This document shows, one piece after another, positions 1-5,376 of a stretch of DNA of 6,585 bases. A model generated the notes under the pieces. It had not been told where the DNA came from. It did no database searches and was given only the letters and a program-made list of their open reading frames with translations. A program made the translations under genes and the position numbers. The stretch spans positions 711 through 7,295 of the forward strand of contig DNGE01000132.1 of assembly GCA_003486705.1 (NCBI GenBank), given 5' to 3'. Source of the DNA: Bacillota bacterium. GTDB lineage: Bacteria > Bacillota_I > Bacilli_A > MOL361 > Turicibacteraceae. Numbering within the stretch: the first letter of the stretch is position 1; each line of letters begins with the position of its first letter.

Positions 1-101
1 AGTTGATTGACGATTAAATCGAGCAATGCCTCCTTGTTGTAGAAAAACTGCTTGTAGCCGAGATCATGGATGTGTTTTTCTTCTTGATTTTTAATGTTCA
101 T
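1..101 (-). CDS. Rpn/YhgA-like PD-(D/E)XK nuclease family protein, N-terminal fragment
   Basis: The reverse strand from 101 encodes 33 residues beginning MNIKNQEEKHIHDLGYKQFF and continuing YNKEALLDLIVNQ before the window ends. The pattern 'HDLGYKxFFxNKEALLDLI' is typical of the start of Rpn-type recombination-promoting nucleases, often labelled 'putative transposase, YhgA-like'. In that family the N-terminal helix carries a D-x-x-x-K-x-x-F/L-x-x-K/D-E-x-x-x-x-x-L signature. The start is supported by an AAAGGAG ribosome binding site at 109-115, seven bases before the ATG. The catalytic core would lie outside the window, so activity cannot be judged. Family members are usually multicopy and variable between strains. 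I saw no convincing sigma-A promoter in the 140 bases upstream. The family call rests on a short match and could be wrong. Confidence 0.6.
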   Translation of the reverse strand, partial: MNIKNQEEKHIHDLGYKQFFYNKEALLDLIVNQ

Positions 102-242
102 GTTTATGCTCCTTTGAAGTGAATTTTTGCCCCCTACTAATAACATACATTCAAAATCCTTGTTTTCCTTTTTAAAACTTTAAACTCAAGGCTATTTTCC
201 TATATATGTGCGCCATTTGGTATCTTCACACTTGCACTCAAC

Positions 243-287
243 AAAAAACCAGGGTCATCTCCTCACTTGAGATAATCCTGGTTTTTT
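243..287 (-). terminator. Rho-independent terminator of melA (possibly bidirectional)
   Basis: An 11-bp perfect outer stem pairs AAAAAACCAGG (243-253) with CCTGGTTTTTT (277-287). It is extended inward by a mostly paired 8-bp segment (GTCATCTC with GAGATAAT: one mismatch and one wobble) around a 7-base loop. It begins four bases after the melA stop codon on the minus strand and ends in a U-run there. The A/T symmetry means it could also stop plus-strand transcription. Confidence 0.88.
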
Positions 288-290
288 GTT

Positions 291-1589
291 CTATTTATAC
301 GCCGGTAACCATCCCTCATGTGCTTCGATTAGTTCATCAACTAAGGCGTAGATGTCATCGATTGATAGCTCGCTTGATGTGTGAAGATCTAGCATGGCTG
401 CATGGTAAATATGTTCTTTCTTTAAGGTTAAGGCGGCTTCGACTGTTAATTGGTGGACGTTAATGTTGGTACGGTTTAGGGCTGCTAGTTGTGGTGGTAA
501 GTCTCCGATGTAGCAAGGGGTAATCCCGCTACCGTCTACTAGACATGGCACTTCAACCACACAGTCAGTTGGTAAGTTTGTAATTAATCCTGTGTTCATG
601 ACATTGGCCCCAATTTTATATGGTTTATTCGTGATAATGGCTTCCATGATGTATGACGCATACTCATGTGAGCGTTCATGTTCAAGATGTTTGTTATGAA
701 CAATTTCATCACGTTGTTTTTTCCAACCTTCAATTTGATTCACACAACGACGTGGGTATTCATCTAGTGGAATATTGAATTTTTCAATTAATTCCGGGTA
801 CTTATCTTTAATAAAGTATGGTAAGTACTCTGCATTATGCTCACTTGATTCTGTCACATAATACCCAAATCGCTTCATTATTTCAAAGCGTACCATATCC
901 TGATGTTTTTCACTTAATTCACTAGCGCGACGCTTAATTTCAGGATATAAATCTTCACCGTTAGATTTGACTTCGAGTAACCATGCCATGTGATTAATAC
1001 CTGCAATTTTATCGGTCACATGCTCAACTTTCATCCCAAGTTCATCTAAAATCGTGCTTGAACATACTTGGACGCTATGACATAATCCAATCGTTTTAAT
1101 TTTAGTCGCACGAAGAATCGCCAACGTAATAATACTCATCGGATTTGTGTAATTGAGCAGCCAAGCATCTGGACAAACTTCTTCCATGATCGCACAATAC
1201 TCAAGCATCACCGGAATGGTACGTAATCCACGGAAGATTCCCCCAATTCCGAGCGTATCTGCAATCGTTTGACGCAGCCCATATTTTTTAGGAATTTCAA
1301 AATCAGTCACCGTACATGGCTCATATCCCCCAACTTGAATCGCATTCACGACAAAGTCAGCATCTTTAAAAGCAACCCGTGCGTCTGTGTATGAAATAAT
1401 CGTGGCACGGTTATTATTACAATTGGCATTAATATTTTTAAGCATGAGCTCAGACTCCGCTAAACGATCCGCATCAATATCAAATAAGGCAATGTGCGCA
1501 TCATGTAAACACTCCGTTAACATACAATCCCCTAATACATTTTTGGCAAACACCGTACTTCCTGCTCCTAAGAATGCAATTTTAGTCAT
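291..1589 (-). CDS. melA: Alpha-galactosidase, glycoside hydrolase family 4 (MelA type)
   Basis: The gene encodes a 432-residue cytoplasmic enzyme predicted to hydrolyse alpha-1,6-galactosides such as melibiose or raffinose. GH4 enzymes use bound NAD+ and a divalent metal, usually Mn2+, in an oxidation-elimination-addition mechanism. Visible motifs are the N-terminal Rossmann loop KIAFLGAGSTVF (residues 3-14), NAIQVGGY (82-89), the NYTNPM motif (146-151), CHSVQ (170-174) and GINHMAWL (197-204). Cys170 and His200 are the expected metal ligands. The CHSV form is the one associated with alpha-galactosidases, as opposed to CHEV, CDMP or CNVP in other GH4 activities. Length matches the family. An upstream in-frame GTG at 1616 would add nine residues, but these are encoded by the ribosome binding site itself, so the ATG at 1589 is chosen. 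The gene stands alone, with its own promoter and terminator, divergent from an AraC-type regulator. No sugar transporter lies nearby in this window. Confidence 0.93.
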   Translation of the reverse strand: MTKIAFLGAGSTVFAKNVLGDCMLTECLHDAHIALFDIDADRLAESELMLKNINANCNNNRATIISYTDARVAFKDADFVVNAIQVGGYEPCTVTDFEIPKKYGLRQTIADTLGIGGIFRGLRTIPVMLEYCAIMEEVCPDAWLLNYTNPMSIITLAILRATKIKTIGLCHSVQVCSSTILDELGMKVEHVTDKIAGINHMAWLLEVKSNGEDLYPEIKRRASELSEKHQDMVRFEIMKRFGYYVTESSEHNAEYLPYFIKDKYPELIEKFNIPLDEYPRRCVNQIEGWKKQRDEIVHNKHLEHERSHEYASYIMEAIITNKPYKIGANVMNTGLITNLPTDCVVEVPCLVDGSGITPCYIGDLPPQLAALNRTNINVHQLTVEAALTLKKEHIYHAAMLDLHTSSELSIDDIYALVDELIEAHEGWLPAYK

Positions 1590-1597
1590 CCTATATT

Positions 1598-1604
1598 CCT
1601 CCCT
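1598..1604 (-). promoter_or_regulatory. Ribosome binding site fixing the melA start
   Basis: AGGGAGG on the minus strand lies eight bases upstream of the ATG at 1589. It falls inside the reading frame of the longer GTG-start version, which argues for the shorter protein starting MTKIAFLGAG. Confidence 0.85.
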
Positions 1605-1623
1605 TAATGTCTCCACTTCATTT

Positions 1624-1637
1624 TGTATACGCTTTTA
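1624..1637. promoter_or_regulatory. Candidate cre (CcpA) box at the melA promoter
   Basis: TGTATACGCTTTTA matches the Gram-positive consensus TGWAANCGNTNWCA at all but two constrained positions and keeps the central CG. It abuts the melA -10 box and covers the expected transcription start, a position where CcpA would repress. This fits glucose repression of an alpha-galactosidase gene. With two mismatches in an AT-rich spacer, chance remains possible. Confidence 0.45.
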
Positions 1638-1664
1638 TTATAGCGTGATTTTCCACGTATTGAA
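1637..1664 (-). promoter_or_regulatory. Sigma-A-type promoter of melA
   Basis: On the minus strand there is a perfect -10 box TATAAT (1642-1637) and a weak -35 box TTCAAT (1664-1659) separated by 16 bases. Transcription would start near 1630, giving a leader of about 40 bases before the ATG. The poor -35 fits a promoter that needs an activator, consistent with the divergent AraC-family gene. Confidence 0.65.
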
Positions 1665-1670
1665 TGGTCT

Positions 1671-1687
1671 CATGTTTAGCAAACATG
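1671..1687. promoter_or_regulatory. Perfect 17-bp palindrome, candidate operator shared by melA and the AraC-type gene
   Basis: CATGTTT-AGC-AAACATG is a 7-bp perfect inverted repeat around a 3-base centre. It lies immediately upstream of the regulator gene's -10 box, where that promoter's spacer and -35 would be. It also lies about 41-57 bases upstream of the expected melA start, just behind the melA -35. That geometry suits a site that activates melA and represses the regulator's own gene. AraC proteins often bind direct rather than inverted repeats, so the binding protein is an inference. Confidence 0.55.
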
Positions 1688-1694
1688 GTATAAT
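1686..1694 (+). promoter_or_regulatory. Extended -10 promoter of the AraC-family gene
   Basis: TGGTATAAT is a consensus extended -10 element (TG-N-TATAAT). No good -35 lies at 16-18 bases; TTGAAT at 1660-1665 is 23 bases away. Transcription would start near 1701, about 65 bases before the ATG. Confidence 0.6.
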
Positions 1695-1765
1695 GTTGAC
1701 ACACATCAAGTTTTTAATCGCTACCTATGAAAATAACAGTTTCCATGTTGACTTGGGAGGGTTTT

Positions 1766-2581
1766 ATGAATCAATATCATATTAATGTAGCTAGAACGGA
1801 AGAATTATACGTTTGTTATTACGGAGAAGACGCGTGTCAACCCGGTCATCAATTTGGACCTTTTGTTCGCGATGAGTATTTAATTCATTATATATTAAAA
1901 GGAAAAGGCACTTATATTATCGAAGGACAAGCCTTTGAATTAAGTGCACACCAAGGCTTTTTAATTCAACCGAACGAGTTAACAACGTATCGGGCAGATG
2001 AAGTCGATCCTTGGCACTATATTTGGATTGGTTTTGATGGGACACTTGCAAAATCTCTTTTAGAACAAGGGAACTTAAGTACGCAAACCCCAATCTTTAC
2101 CTATAACAAAGACCAGGCCCTGATTAATATCCACAAAAACCTAATGGCTATTAATATGTTTGACCTTGGAAAAGATAGTTTAATTCTCGGTTACTTATAT
2201 CAATGGTTAGGTCATATCATGAGCACGAATGGCACAAGAGATGAGAATAAAAATAACACAAGCAACCAAGACATTTATTTCAAAGAAGCTCTTTCTTATA
2301 TCCACCAACACTACTATAAAGACATTAACATTTATACCTTAAGTGACTACTTAGGCATTGATCGAACGTATTTATTTCAGATTTTTAAAAATCAAATCCA
2401 TAAAGCGCCGAGTGACTATTTAATCACCTACCGTCTAAAAAAAGCAGCCGAGCTCTTATTAAAAACCGACCTTCCGATAAACCAGATTGCAGAAGCCGTC
2501 GGATACAAAGACCCGCTCACCTTTTCAAAGGCTTTTAAGAAGCGGCACGGGGTTTCCCCGAAACAGTATCGGATAACATAA
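1766..2581 (+). CDS. AraC-family transcriptional regulator, probable melA/raffinose-type regulator
   Basis: The gene encodes a 271-residue cytoplasmic DNA-binding protein. Residues 10-95 look like the AraC-type cupin (jelly-roll) sugar-binding domain, with 'IHYILKGKGTYIIEGQ' (40-55), 'GFLIQPNELTTYRAD' (64-78) and 'PWHYIWIGFDG' (82-92), a pattern shared with MsmR/RafR-like sugar regulators. Residues about 172-269 form the double helix-turn-helix: 'YTLSDYLGIDRTYLFQIFK' (190-208) for the first, 'INQIAEAVGYKDPLTFSKAFKK' (238-259) for the second, ending in the family hallmark GVSPKQYR. A less conserved linker (about 153-170) is rich in Asn and charged residues. The ATG at 1766 is chosen because GGGAGG (1755-1760) sits five bases before it; an in-frame ATG at 1727 lacks such a site. 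Divergence from melA with shared control DNA suggests it regulates melA, probably in response to an alpha-galactoside. The exact inducer cannot be read from the sequence. Confidence 0.9.
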   Translation: MNQYHINVARTEELYVCYYGEDACQPGHQFGPFVRDEYLIHYILKGKGTYIIEGQAFELSAHQGFLIQPNELTTYRADEVDPWHYIWIGFDGTLAKSLLEQGNLSTQTPIFTYNKDQALINIHKNLMAINMFDLGKDSLILGYLYQWLGHIMSTNGTRDENKNNTSNQDIYFKEALSYIHQHYYKDINIYTLSDYLGIDRTYLFQIFKNQIHKAPSDYLITYRLKKAAELLLKTDLPINQIAEAVGYKDPLTFSKAFKKRHGVSPKQYRIT

Positions 2582-2646
2582 GGTTATCGGCTATCGTAAA
2601 ACTGAAGATTCCACTTTTGTCATAAACCTCAGTTCGTCTCATACGT

Positions 2647-2652
2647 TATAAT
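2647..2652 (+). promoter_or_regulatory. Possible -10 box for the S51 peptidase gene
   Basis: A TATAAT hexamer lies about 60 bases before the peptidase start codon. No good -35 box is found at 16-18 bases, since TTGTCA is 24 bases away. No intrinsic terminator follows the AraC-family gene, so read-through from it is also possible. Confidence 0.35.
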
Positions 2653-2711
2653 AAAGAGATTCAAGGTTCTTATGCAATCGAATCACGTTATCGCTTAAAG
2701 GAGGAACGAGA

Positions 2712-3389
2712 ATGGGAACCATTGTTGCCATTGGTGGCGGTGAGTTACGCTACCATGAAACACTAGCCATTGATAAGGAAATTGTTAAATTAACCGGAAA
2801 AGTTAAGCCAAAGGCATTATTTATTCCAACAGCCAGCCATGACGCAAAAAGCTACATGACTGTATTTAAAAACATTTACGGTCAACAATTAAATTGTGAC
2901 GTTTCAGTTTTACAGCTAGTTGACTGTCTCATTGATCAAGAAGCCATTGAGCAGCAAATTCTACAAGCTGATCTAATTTATGTAGGTGGCGGTGACACGG
3001 CTTTTATGTTAGACCTCTGGAAACAACTTCACGTTGATCAGTATTTAATAAAGGCTTATAAACAAGGTACCATCCTTTCAGGTTTAAGTGCCGGCGCTAT
3101 TTGCTGGTTTGACTATGGTTGGAGCGATAGCCAATCTTTCATCACCCCCGATGATTGGACGTACACACTTGTTAAAGGTCTTGGTCTGATTAAAGGGATT
3201 GTTTGCGTACACTATGATAAAGAAGGTCGCGATAGCTTTGATTCCTTTATCAAAACACAATCAACCATTGGCTATGGCATTGAAAACAACGTAGCCTATG
3301 TGCTACACGATAACAAGGCCTATGTCATTAAAAGTGATGAGGGTAAACAGGCGTACCAAATTAAACAGACATCATGGCACATACTATAA
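2712..3389 (+). CDS. S51 family (peptidase E-like) serine peptidase
   Basis: The gene encodes a 225-residue cytoplasmic protein with the class-I glutamine-amidotransferase-like fold used by S51 peptidases. Motifs are MGTIVAIGGGELR at the N-terminus, KALFIPTAS (34-42), DLIYVGGGDTAFML (87-100), the nucleophile elbow ILSGLSAGAICW (121-132) with Ser126 as predicted nucleophile, and VCVHYDKEGR (164-173) with His167 as predicted catalytic histidine. Length matches bacterial dipeptidase E (about 230 residues). Classical PepE cleaves dipeptides with N-terminal aspartate. This protein may belong to a diverged Bacillota branch, so the substrate is uncertain. There is no signal peptide. The start is supported by AAAGGAGG (2697-2704) seven bases before the ATG. 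It follows the AraC-family gene by 130 bases and converges on the DUF975 gene with a shared terminator, so it is probably transcribed alone. Confidence 0.87.
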   Translation: MGTIVAIGGGELRYHETLAIDKEIVKLTGKVKPKALFIPTASHDAKSYMTVFKNIYGQQLNCDVSVLQLVDCLIDQEAIEQQILQADLIYVGGGDTAFMLDLWKQLHVDQYLIKAYKQGTILSGLSAGAICWFDYGWSDSQSFITPDDWTYTLVKGLGLIKGIVCVHYDKEGRDSFDSFIKTQSTIGYGIENNVAYVLHDNKAYVIKSDEGKQAYQIKQTSWHIL

Positions 3390-3428
3390 AAAATAGGGTT
3401 ATCTCAACTGAGATAACCCTATTTTTTT
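3388..3428. terminator. Bidirectional terminator between convergent genes
   Basis: An 18-bp perfect stem (3388-3405 with 3410-3427) encloses a 4-base loop AACT. The stem runs A6-TAGGGTTATCTC on the left and GAGATAACCCTA-T6 on the right, so each strand reads as a hairpin ending in a U-run. The arms overlap the last bases of both stop codons (TAA at 3387-3389 plus strand; TAA at 3429-3427 minus strand). It therefore serves the peptidase gene and the DUF975 gene. Confidence 0.93.
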
Positions 3429-4143
3429 AGTTATAAATCGTATACACATTATCGTGCTTTCTAGATTTATAGTATCCTTTTTTCACATAATCATGGAACA
3501 TGTACAATGACATGATGTATAGCGGTAAAATGTATAAGCCTGCAATTCCGAATGTAAACGTAGCAAAAATTGCCCATCCAATAAAACTAGCTTTTAAAAT
3601 AAATAACTCCCACTTATGACCATCCATCATTTGACGGCTTTGTAAAATAATTTCATCCGTTGGCATGGTTGGATTCTCACATAAAATAAAATACGTTTGT
3701 GAATATGAGAACGACTTAATAATACCCGGAACCACAAGTAATAAGCCCCATCCAAATAAATAAATGTTTTGAATAATCGTTAATAAAACAACACGGCTTA
3801 AATCTTGGAATGGGAAAAAATCTGAAAAAGTAAAGTCTTCCCCACGTTTAATTTTATTCGCCACATCAATGACACCATACGTCACAAATCCAACAAACAA
3901 TACATTAAAGAAGAAAATTCCAAACGGTAACATGCTCATCACAGCAGAAATAACTGCATCAACTAAAATAAGCCCTAACACACATAATGATAATTTAGTC
4001 CAAGCATTTCCCGTAAATTTCTCACGCGCAGCAAACTTTAAATCACGACGCCAAGATATTTTTTGAAACAGAGCAACTAAAACCAAAAGCGGCATTAACA
4101 ATAGACATACGCCGACTACAACACTATTTATAATATTAAACAC
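3427..4143 (-). CDS. DUF975 family multi-pass membrane protein
   Basis: The gene encodes a 238-residue integral membrane protein of unknown function. Hydrophobic stretches suggest membrane segments near residues 5-27, 50-70, 74-94, 117-141 and 182-215 (the last probably two passes or a re-entrant stretch). The DUF975 signature is visible: 'VVPGIIKSFSYSQTYFILCENP' region (137-158), 'SRQMMDGHKWELF' (169-181), then 'SFIGW' (186-190) and 'LYILPLYIMSLYMFHDYV' (203-220). The C-terminus is short and charged (KKGYYKSRKHDN). A GTG at 4161 would give six more residues, but those codons contain the ribosome binding site, so the GTG at 4143 (MFNIINSVVV) is preferred. It is a single-gene unit with its own promoter and terminator, divergent from comG. 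Nothing in the sequence ties it to competence. DUF975 genes are common in Bacillota with no settled role. Confidence 0.85.
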   Translation of the reverse strand: MFNIINSVVVGVCLLLMPLLVLVALFQKISWRRDLKFAAREKFTGNAWTKLSLCVLGLILVDAVISAVMSMLPFGIFFFNVLFVGFVTYGVIDVANKIKRGEDFTFSDFFPFQDLSRVVLLTIIQNIYLFGWGLLLVVPGIIKSFSYSQTYFILCENPTMPTDEIILQSRQMMDGHKWELFILKASFIGWAIFATFTFGIAGLYILPLYIMSLYMFHDYVKKGYYKSRKHDNVYTIYN

Positions 4144-4152
4144 ACATTCCAA

Positions 4153-4158
4153 CTCCTT
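4153..4158 (-). promoter_or_regulatory. Ribosome binding site fixing the DUF975 start
   Basis: AAGGAG on the minus strand lies nine bases before the GTG at 4143. It sits inside the frame of the longer GTG-4161 version, which itself has no good ribosome binding site upstream. The ATG at 4148-4146 is out of frame. Confidence 0.75.
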
Positions 4159-4175
4159 CACAATAACTTACTTTA

Positions 4176-4204
4176 ATTTTACTTTGAACTCATACAACTT
4201 TCAA
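4176..4204 (-). promoter_or_regulatory. Sigma-A promoter of the DUF975 gene
   Basis: On the minus strand -35 TTGAAA (4204-4199) and -10 TAAAAT (4181-4176) are separated by exactly 17 bases. Transcription would begin near 4169, giving a leader of about 25 bases that includes the AAGGAG site. This is the best-formed promoter in the window. Confidence 0.75.
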
Positions 4205-4212
4205 CGCTTACA
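4199..4212. promoter_or_regulatory. Near-consensus cre (CcpA) box overlapping the DUF975 promoter
   Basis: Read on the minus strand, TGTAAGCGTTGAAA matches TGWAANCGNTNWCA at every constrained position except one (A for C near the end). It resembles the well-known amyE-type site. It covers the whole -35 hexamer of the DUF975 promoter, so bound CcpA should block RNA polymerase. It lies about 190 bases upstream of comGA. Confidence 0.65.
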
Positions 4213-4262
4213 GACTTTTTTCTACAAAACTTCTACGTAATCATCCTCAAGCTGTATCATTT

Positions 4263-4292
4263 TTGATTAATCACATCTATTTTTTGTAAAAT
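4263..4292 (+). promoter_or_regulatory. Candidate promoter of the comG operon
   Basis: TTGATT (4263-4268) and TAAAAT (4287-4292) are separated by 18 bases, a sigma-A-like arrangement. Transcription would start near 4299 with a leader of about 105 bases. A weaker alternative is TTTTCA (4312-4317) and TATCAT (4335-4340) with 17 bases between them. I saw no perfect ComK box (AAAA-N5-TTTT) and no streptococcal-type cin-box upstream of comGA. Confidence 0.45.
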
Positions 4293-4305
4293 TCAACCAC
4301 ATTCG

Positions 4306-4333
4306 GCTCTTTTTTCAATTAAGAGGGCTTTTT
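4306..4333 (+). other. Weak hairpin with U-run in the comG leader
   Basis: GCTCTTTT (4306-4313) can pair with AAGAGGGC (4321-4328) through six Watson-Crick and two G-U pairs around a 7-base loop, followed by five T residues. It looks like a weak terminator or attenuator within the leader expected from the 4263-4292 promoter. No plus-strand gene upstream needs a terminator here. Confidence 0.3.
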
Positions 4334-4404
4334 ATATCATTTTCTATGTTTTTAAAAAAGGAAAACTCTTCTAATTTTTGTATGTTATTGTAGGAGGTGA
4401 AAAA

Positions 4405-5376
4405 ATGGAAGTCAAAACACAACTTCTTTCCATTATTGAACGTGCTCGTAAATTCAAGGCCAGCGACATTCATTTCGTCATGAAACAAGATCAAATGTTG
4501 GTACAATTTCGCGTCGGTCAACTCATGCTTCATGATCAAGTTTTAGAGATGAAGGACTATCAACATATGTTGGCGTTTATAAAATTCCAGGCGTCCTTAA
4601 CGTTGTCGCATCCGAAACAGCCGCAATCTGGTTTATTAATGATGTGCAACGAAGAACAAGCGTATCATTGTCGAGTGTCTATTTTGCCAACGTATCATTA
4701 TCAGAGTTTGGTGATGCGTCTCATTTATGATGATCATTTAAAACAGATTGATGAAATTCCTTATTTTCCTCAAAATGCCGACCTCTTAAAAGAAATGGTG
4801 AGCTCAGCGGCAGGCCTCGTGCTCATCAGCGGCCCTACAGGTTCAGGCAAGACCACGACAACGTATGCCCTCATTGATTATTTGAAACAACAGTTAGGTA
4901 AAAGCATCGTGACCATCGAGGACCCGGTGGAGTATCACCAGCCGGACCTTGTCCAGATGCAGGTGAATGAAAGTGCCGGCATGACTTACGACATTGGCAT
5001 TAAGGAAATGTTACGCCACGACCCTGACGTCATTGTCATCGGCGAAATCCGCGATAGCGCAACCGCGGCGCACGCCCTGCGGGCTGCTTTTACCGGTCAT
5101 TTAGTCATCTCGACCTTGCATGCGAAAAATATCTCTGGCACGATCAATCGCTTGCTCGACTTAGGGATGAGTCTTCACGATCTCCAACATGCCGTGATTG
5201 GCATCGCCAATCAGCGACTGATTAAAAAAGATGATCAATCAAAAGCGTTATTTGAAATATTATTTGGACGTGACCTTGAGGAATGGTTTCAGTTCTACCA
5301 AAACAATCACCAAAAGCAACTTAAATACCGGCAATTAAGTGATGAATTTCTCGAATGCGAACAAAAGTCTTCGTAA
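4405..5376 (+). CDS. comGA: ComGA, competence pseudopilus assembly ATPase
   Basis: The gene encodes a 323-residue type II/IV secretion ATPase (GspE/PilB superfamily) that works at the cytoplasmic face of the membrane to drive assembly of the DNA-uptake pseudopilus. The N-terminal part has the ASDIHF motif (19-24). The ATPase core shows Walker A GPTGSGKTT (143-151), Asp box TIEDPVEYH (170-178), Walker B VIVIGEIRD (209-217) and His box GHLVISTLHA (231-240), then RLLDLGM (249-255) and ANQRL (268-272). Length is close to other Gram-positive ComGA proteins, and the short PilB N1 domain and Cys4 zinc site are absent, as is usual for ComGA. The ATG at 4405 follows AGGAGG (4392-4397) by seven bases; the TTG nine codons earlier is rejected because its frame reads through this site. 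It overlaps comGB by 22 bases. Roughly 4800-5220 is much richer in GC than the rest of the gene. Confidence 0.95.
   Translation: MEVKTQLLSIIERARKFKASDIHFVMKQDQMLVQFRVGQLMLHDQVLEMKDYQHMLAFIKFQASLTLSHPKQPQSGLLMMCNEEQAYHCRVSILPTYHYQSLVMRLIYDDHLKQIDEIPYFPQNADLLKEMVSSAAGLVLISGPTGSGKTTTTYALIDYLKQQLGKSIVTIEDPVEYHQPDLVQMQVNESAGMTYDIGIKEMLRHDPDVIVIGEIRDSATAAHALRAAFTGHLVISTLHAKNISGTINRLLDLGMSLHDLQHAVIGIANQRLIKKDDQSKALFEILFGRDLEEWFQFYQNNHQKQLKYRQLSDEFLECEQKSS

Noticed and set aside
206..463. Plus-strand open frame of 85 codons
   Set aside because: It crosses the melA terminator and the 3' end of melA on the other strand, has no ribosome binding site, and its product resembles no family I know.
1727..1765. 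Longer version of the AraC-family protein starting at the ATG at 1727
   Set aside because: No ribosome binding site precedes 1727, while GGGAGG lies five bases before the ATG at 1766, and the added 13 residues would be encoded by the leader containing that site.
1387..1785. Plus-strand open frame of 132 codons
   Set aside because: It is antisense to the 5' part of melA and runs through the divergent promoter region into the regulator gene. Both real genes have clear family matches and start signals.
2545..2563. CGGGG-TTT-CCCCG hairpin near the 3' end of the AraC-family gene
   Set aside because: It lies within the conserved second helix-turn-helix coding region (codons for RHGVSPK), has no U-run after it, and is explained by the encoded residues.
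2572..2588. GATAAC-N5-GTTATC inverted repeat at the end of the AraC-family gene
   Set aside because: The stem is only 6 bp and no U-run follows, so it does not qualify as an intrinsic terminator.
2600..2634. AACTGA and TCAGTT inverted repeat ahead of the peptidase gene, considered as a riboswitch or operator
   Set aside because: The arms are 6 bp with a loop of over 20 bases, and no conserved riboswitch core is visible.
3869..4066. Plus-strand open frame of 65 codons
   Set aside because: It is antisense within the DUF975 gene, which has clear membrane-protein features, and it has no start signals.
4371..4390. Possible ComK box upstream of comGA (AAAA and TTTT tracts)
   Set aside because: The A and T tracts are separated by nine bases rather than five, and such tracts are common in this AT-rich leader.
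4315..4539. Minus-strand open frame of 74 codons
   Set aside because: It overlaps the comGA start and leader on the other strand and has no ribosome binding site or recognisable family.
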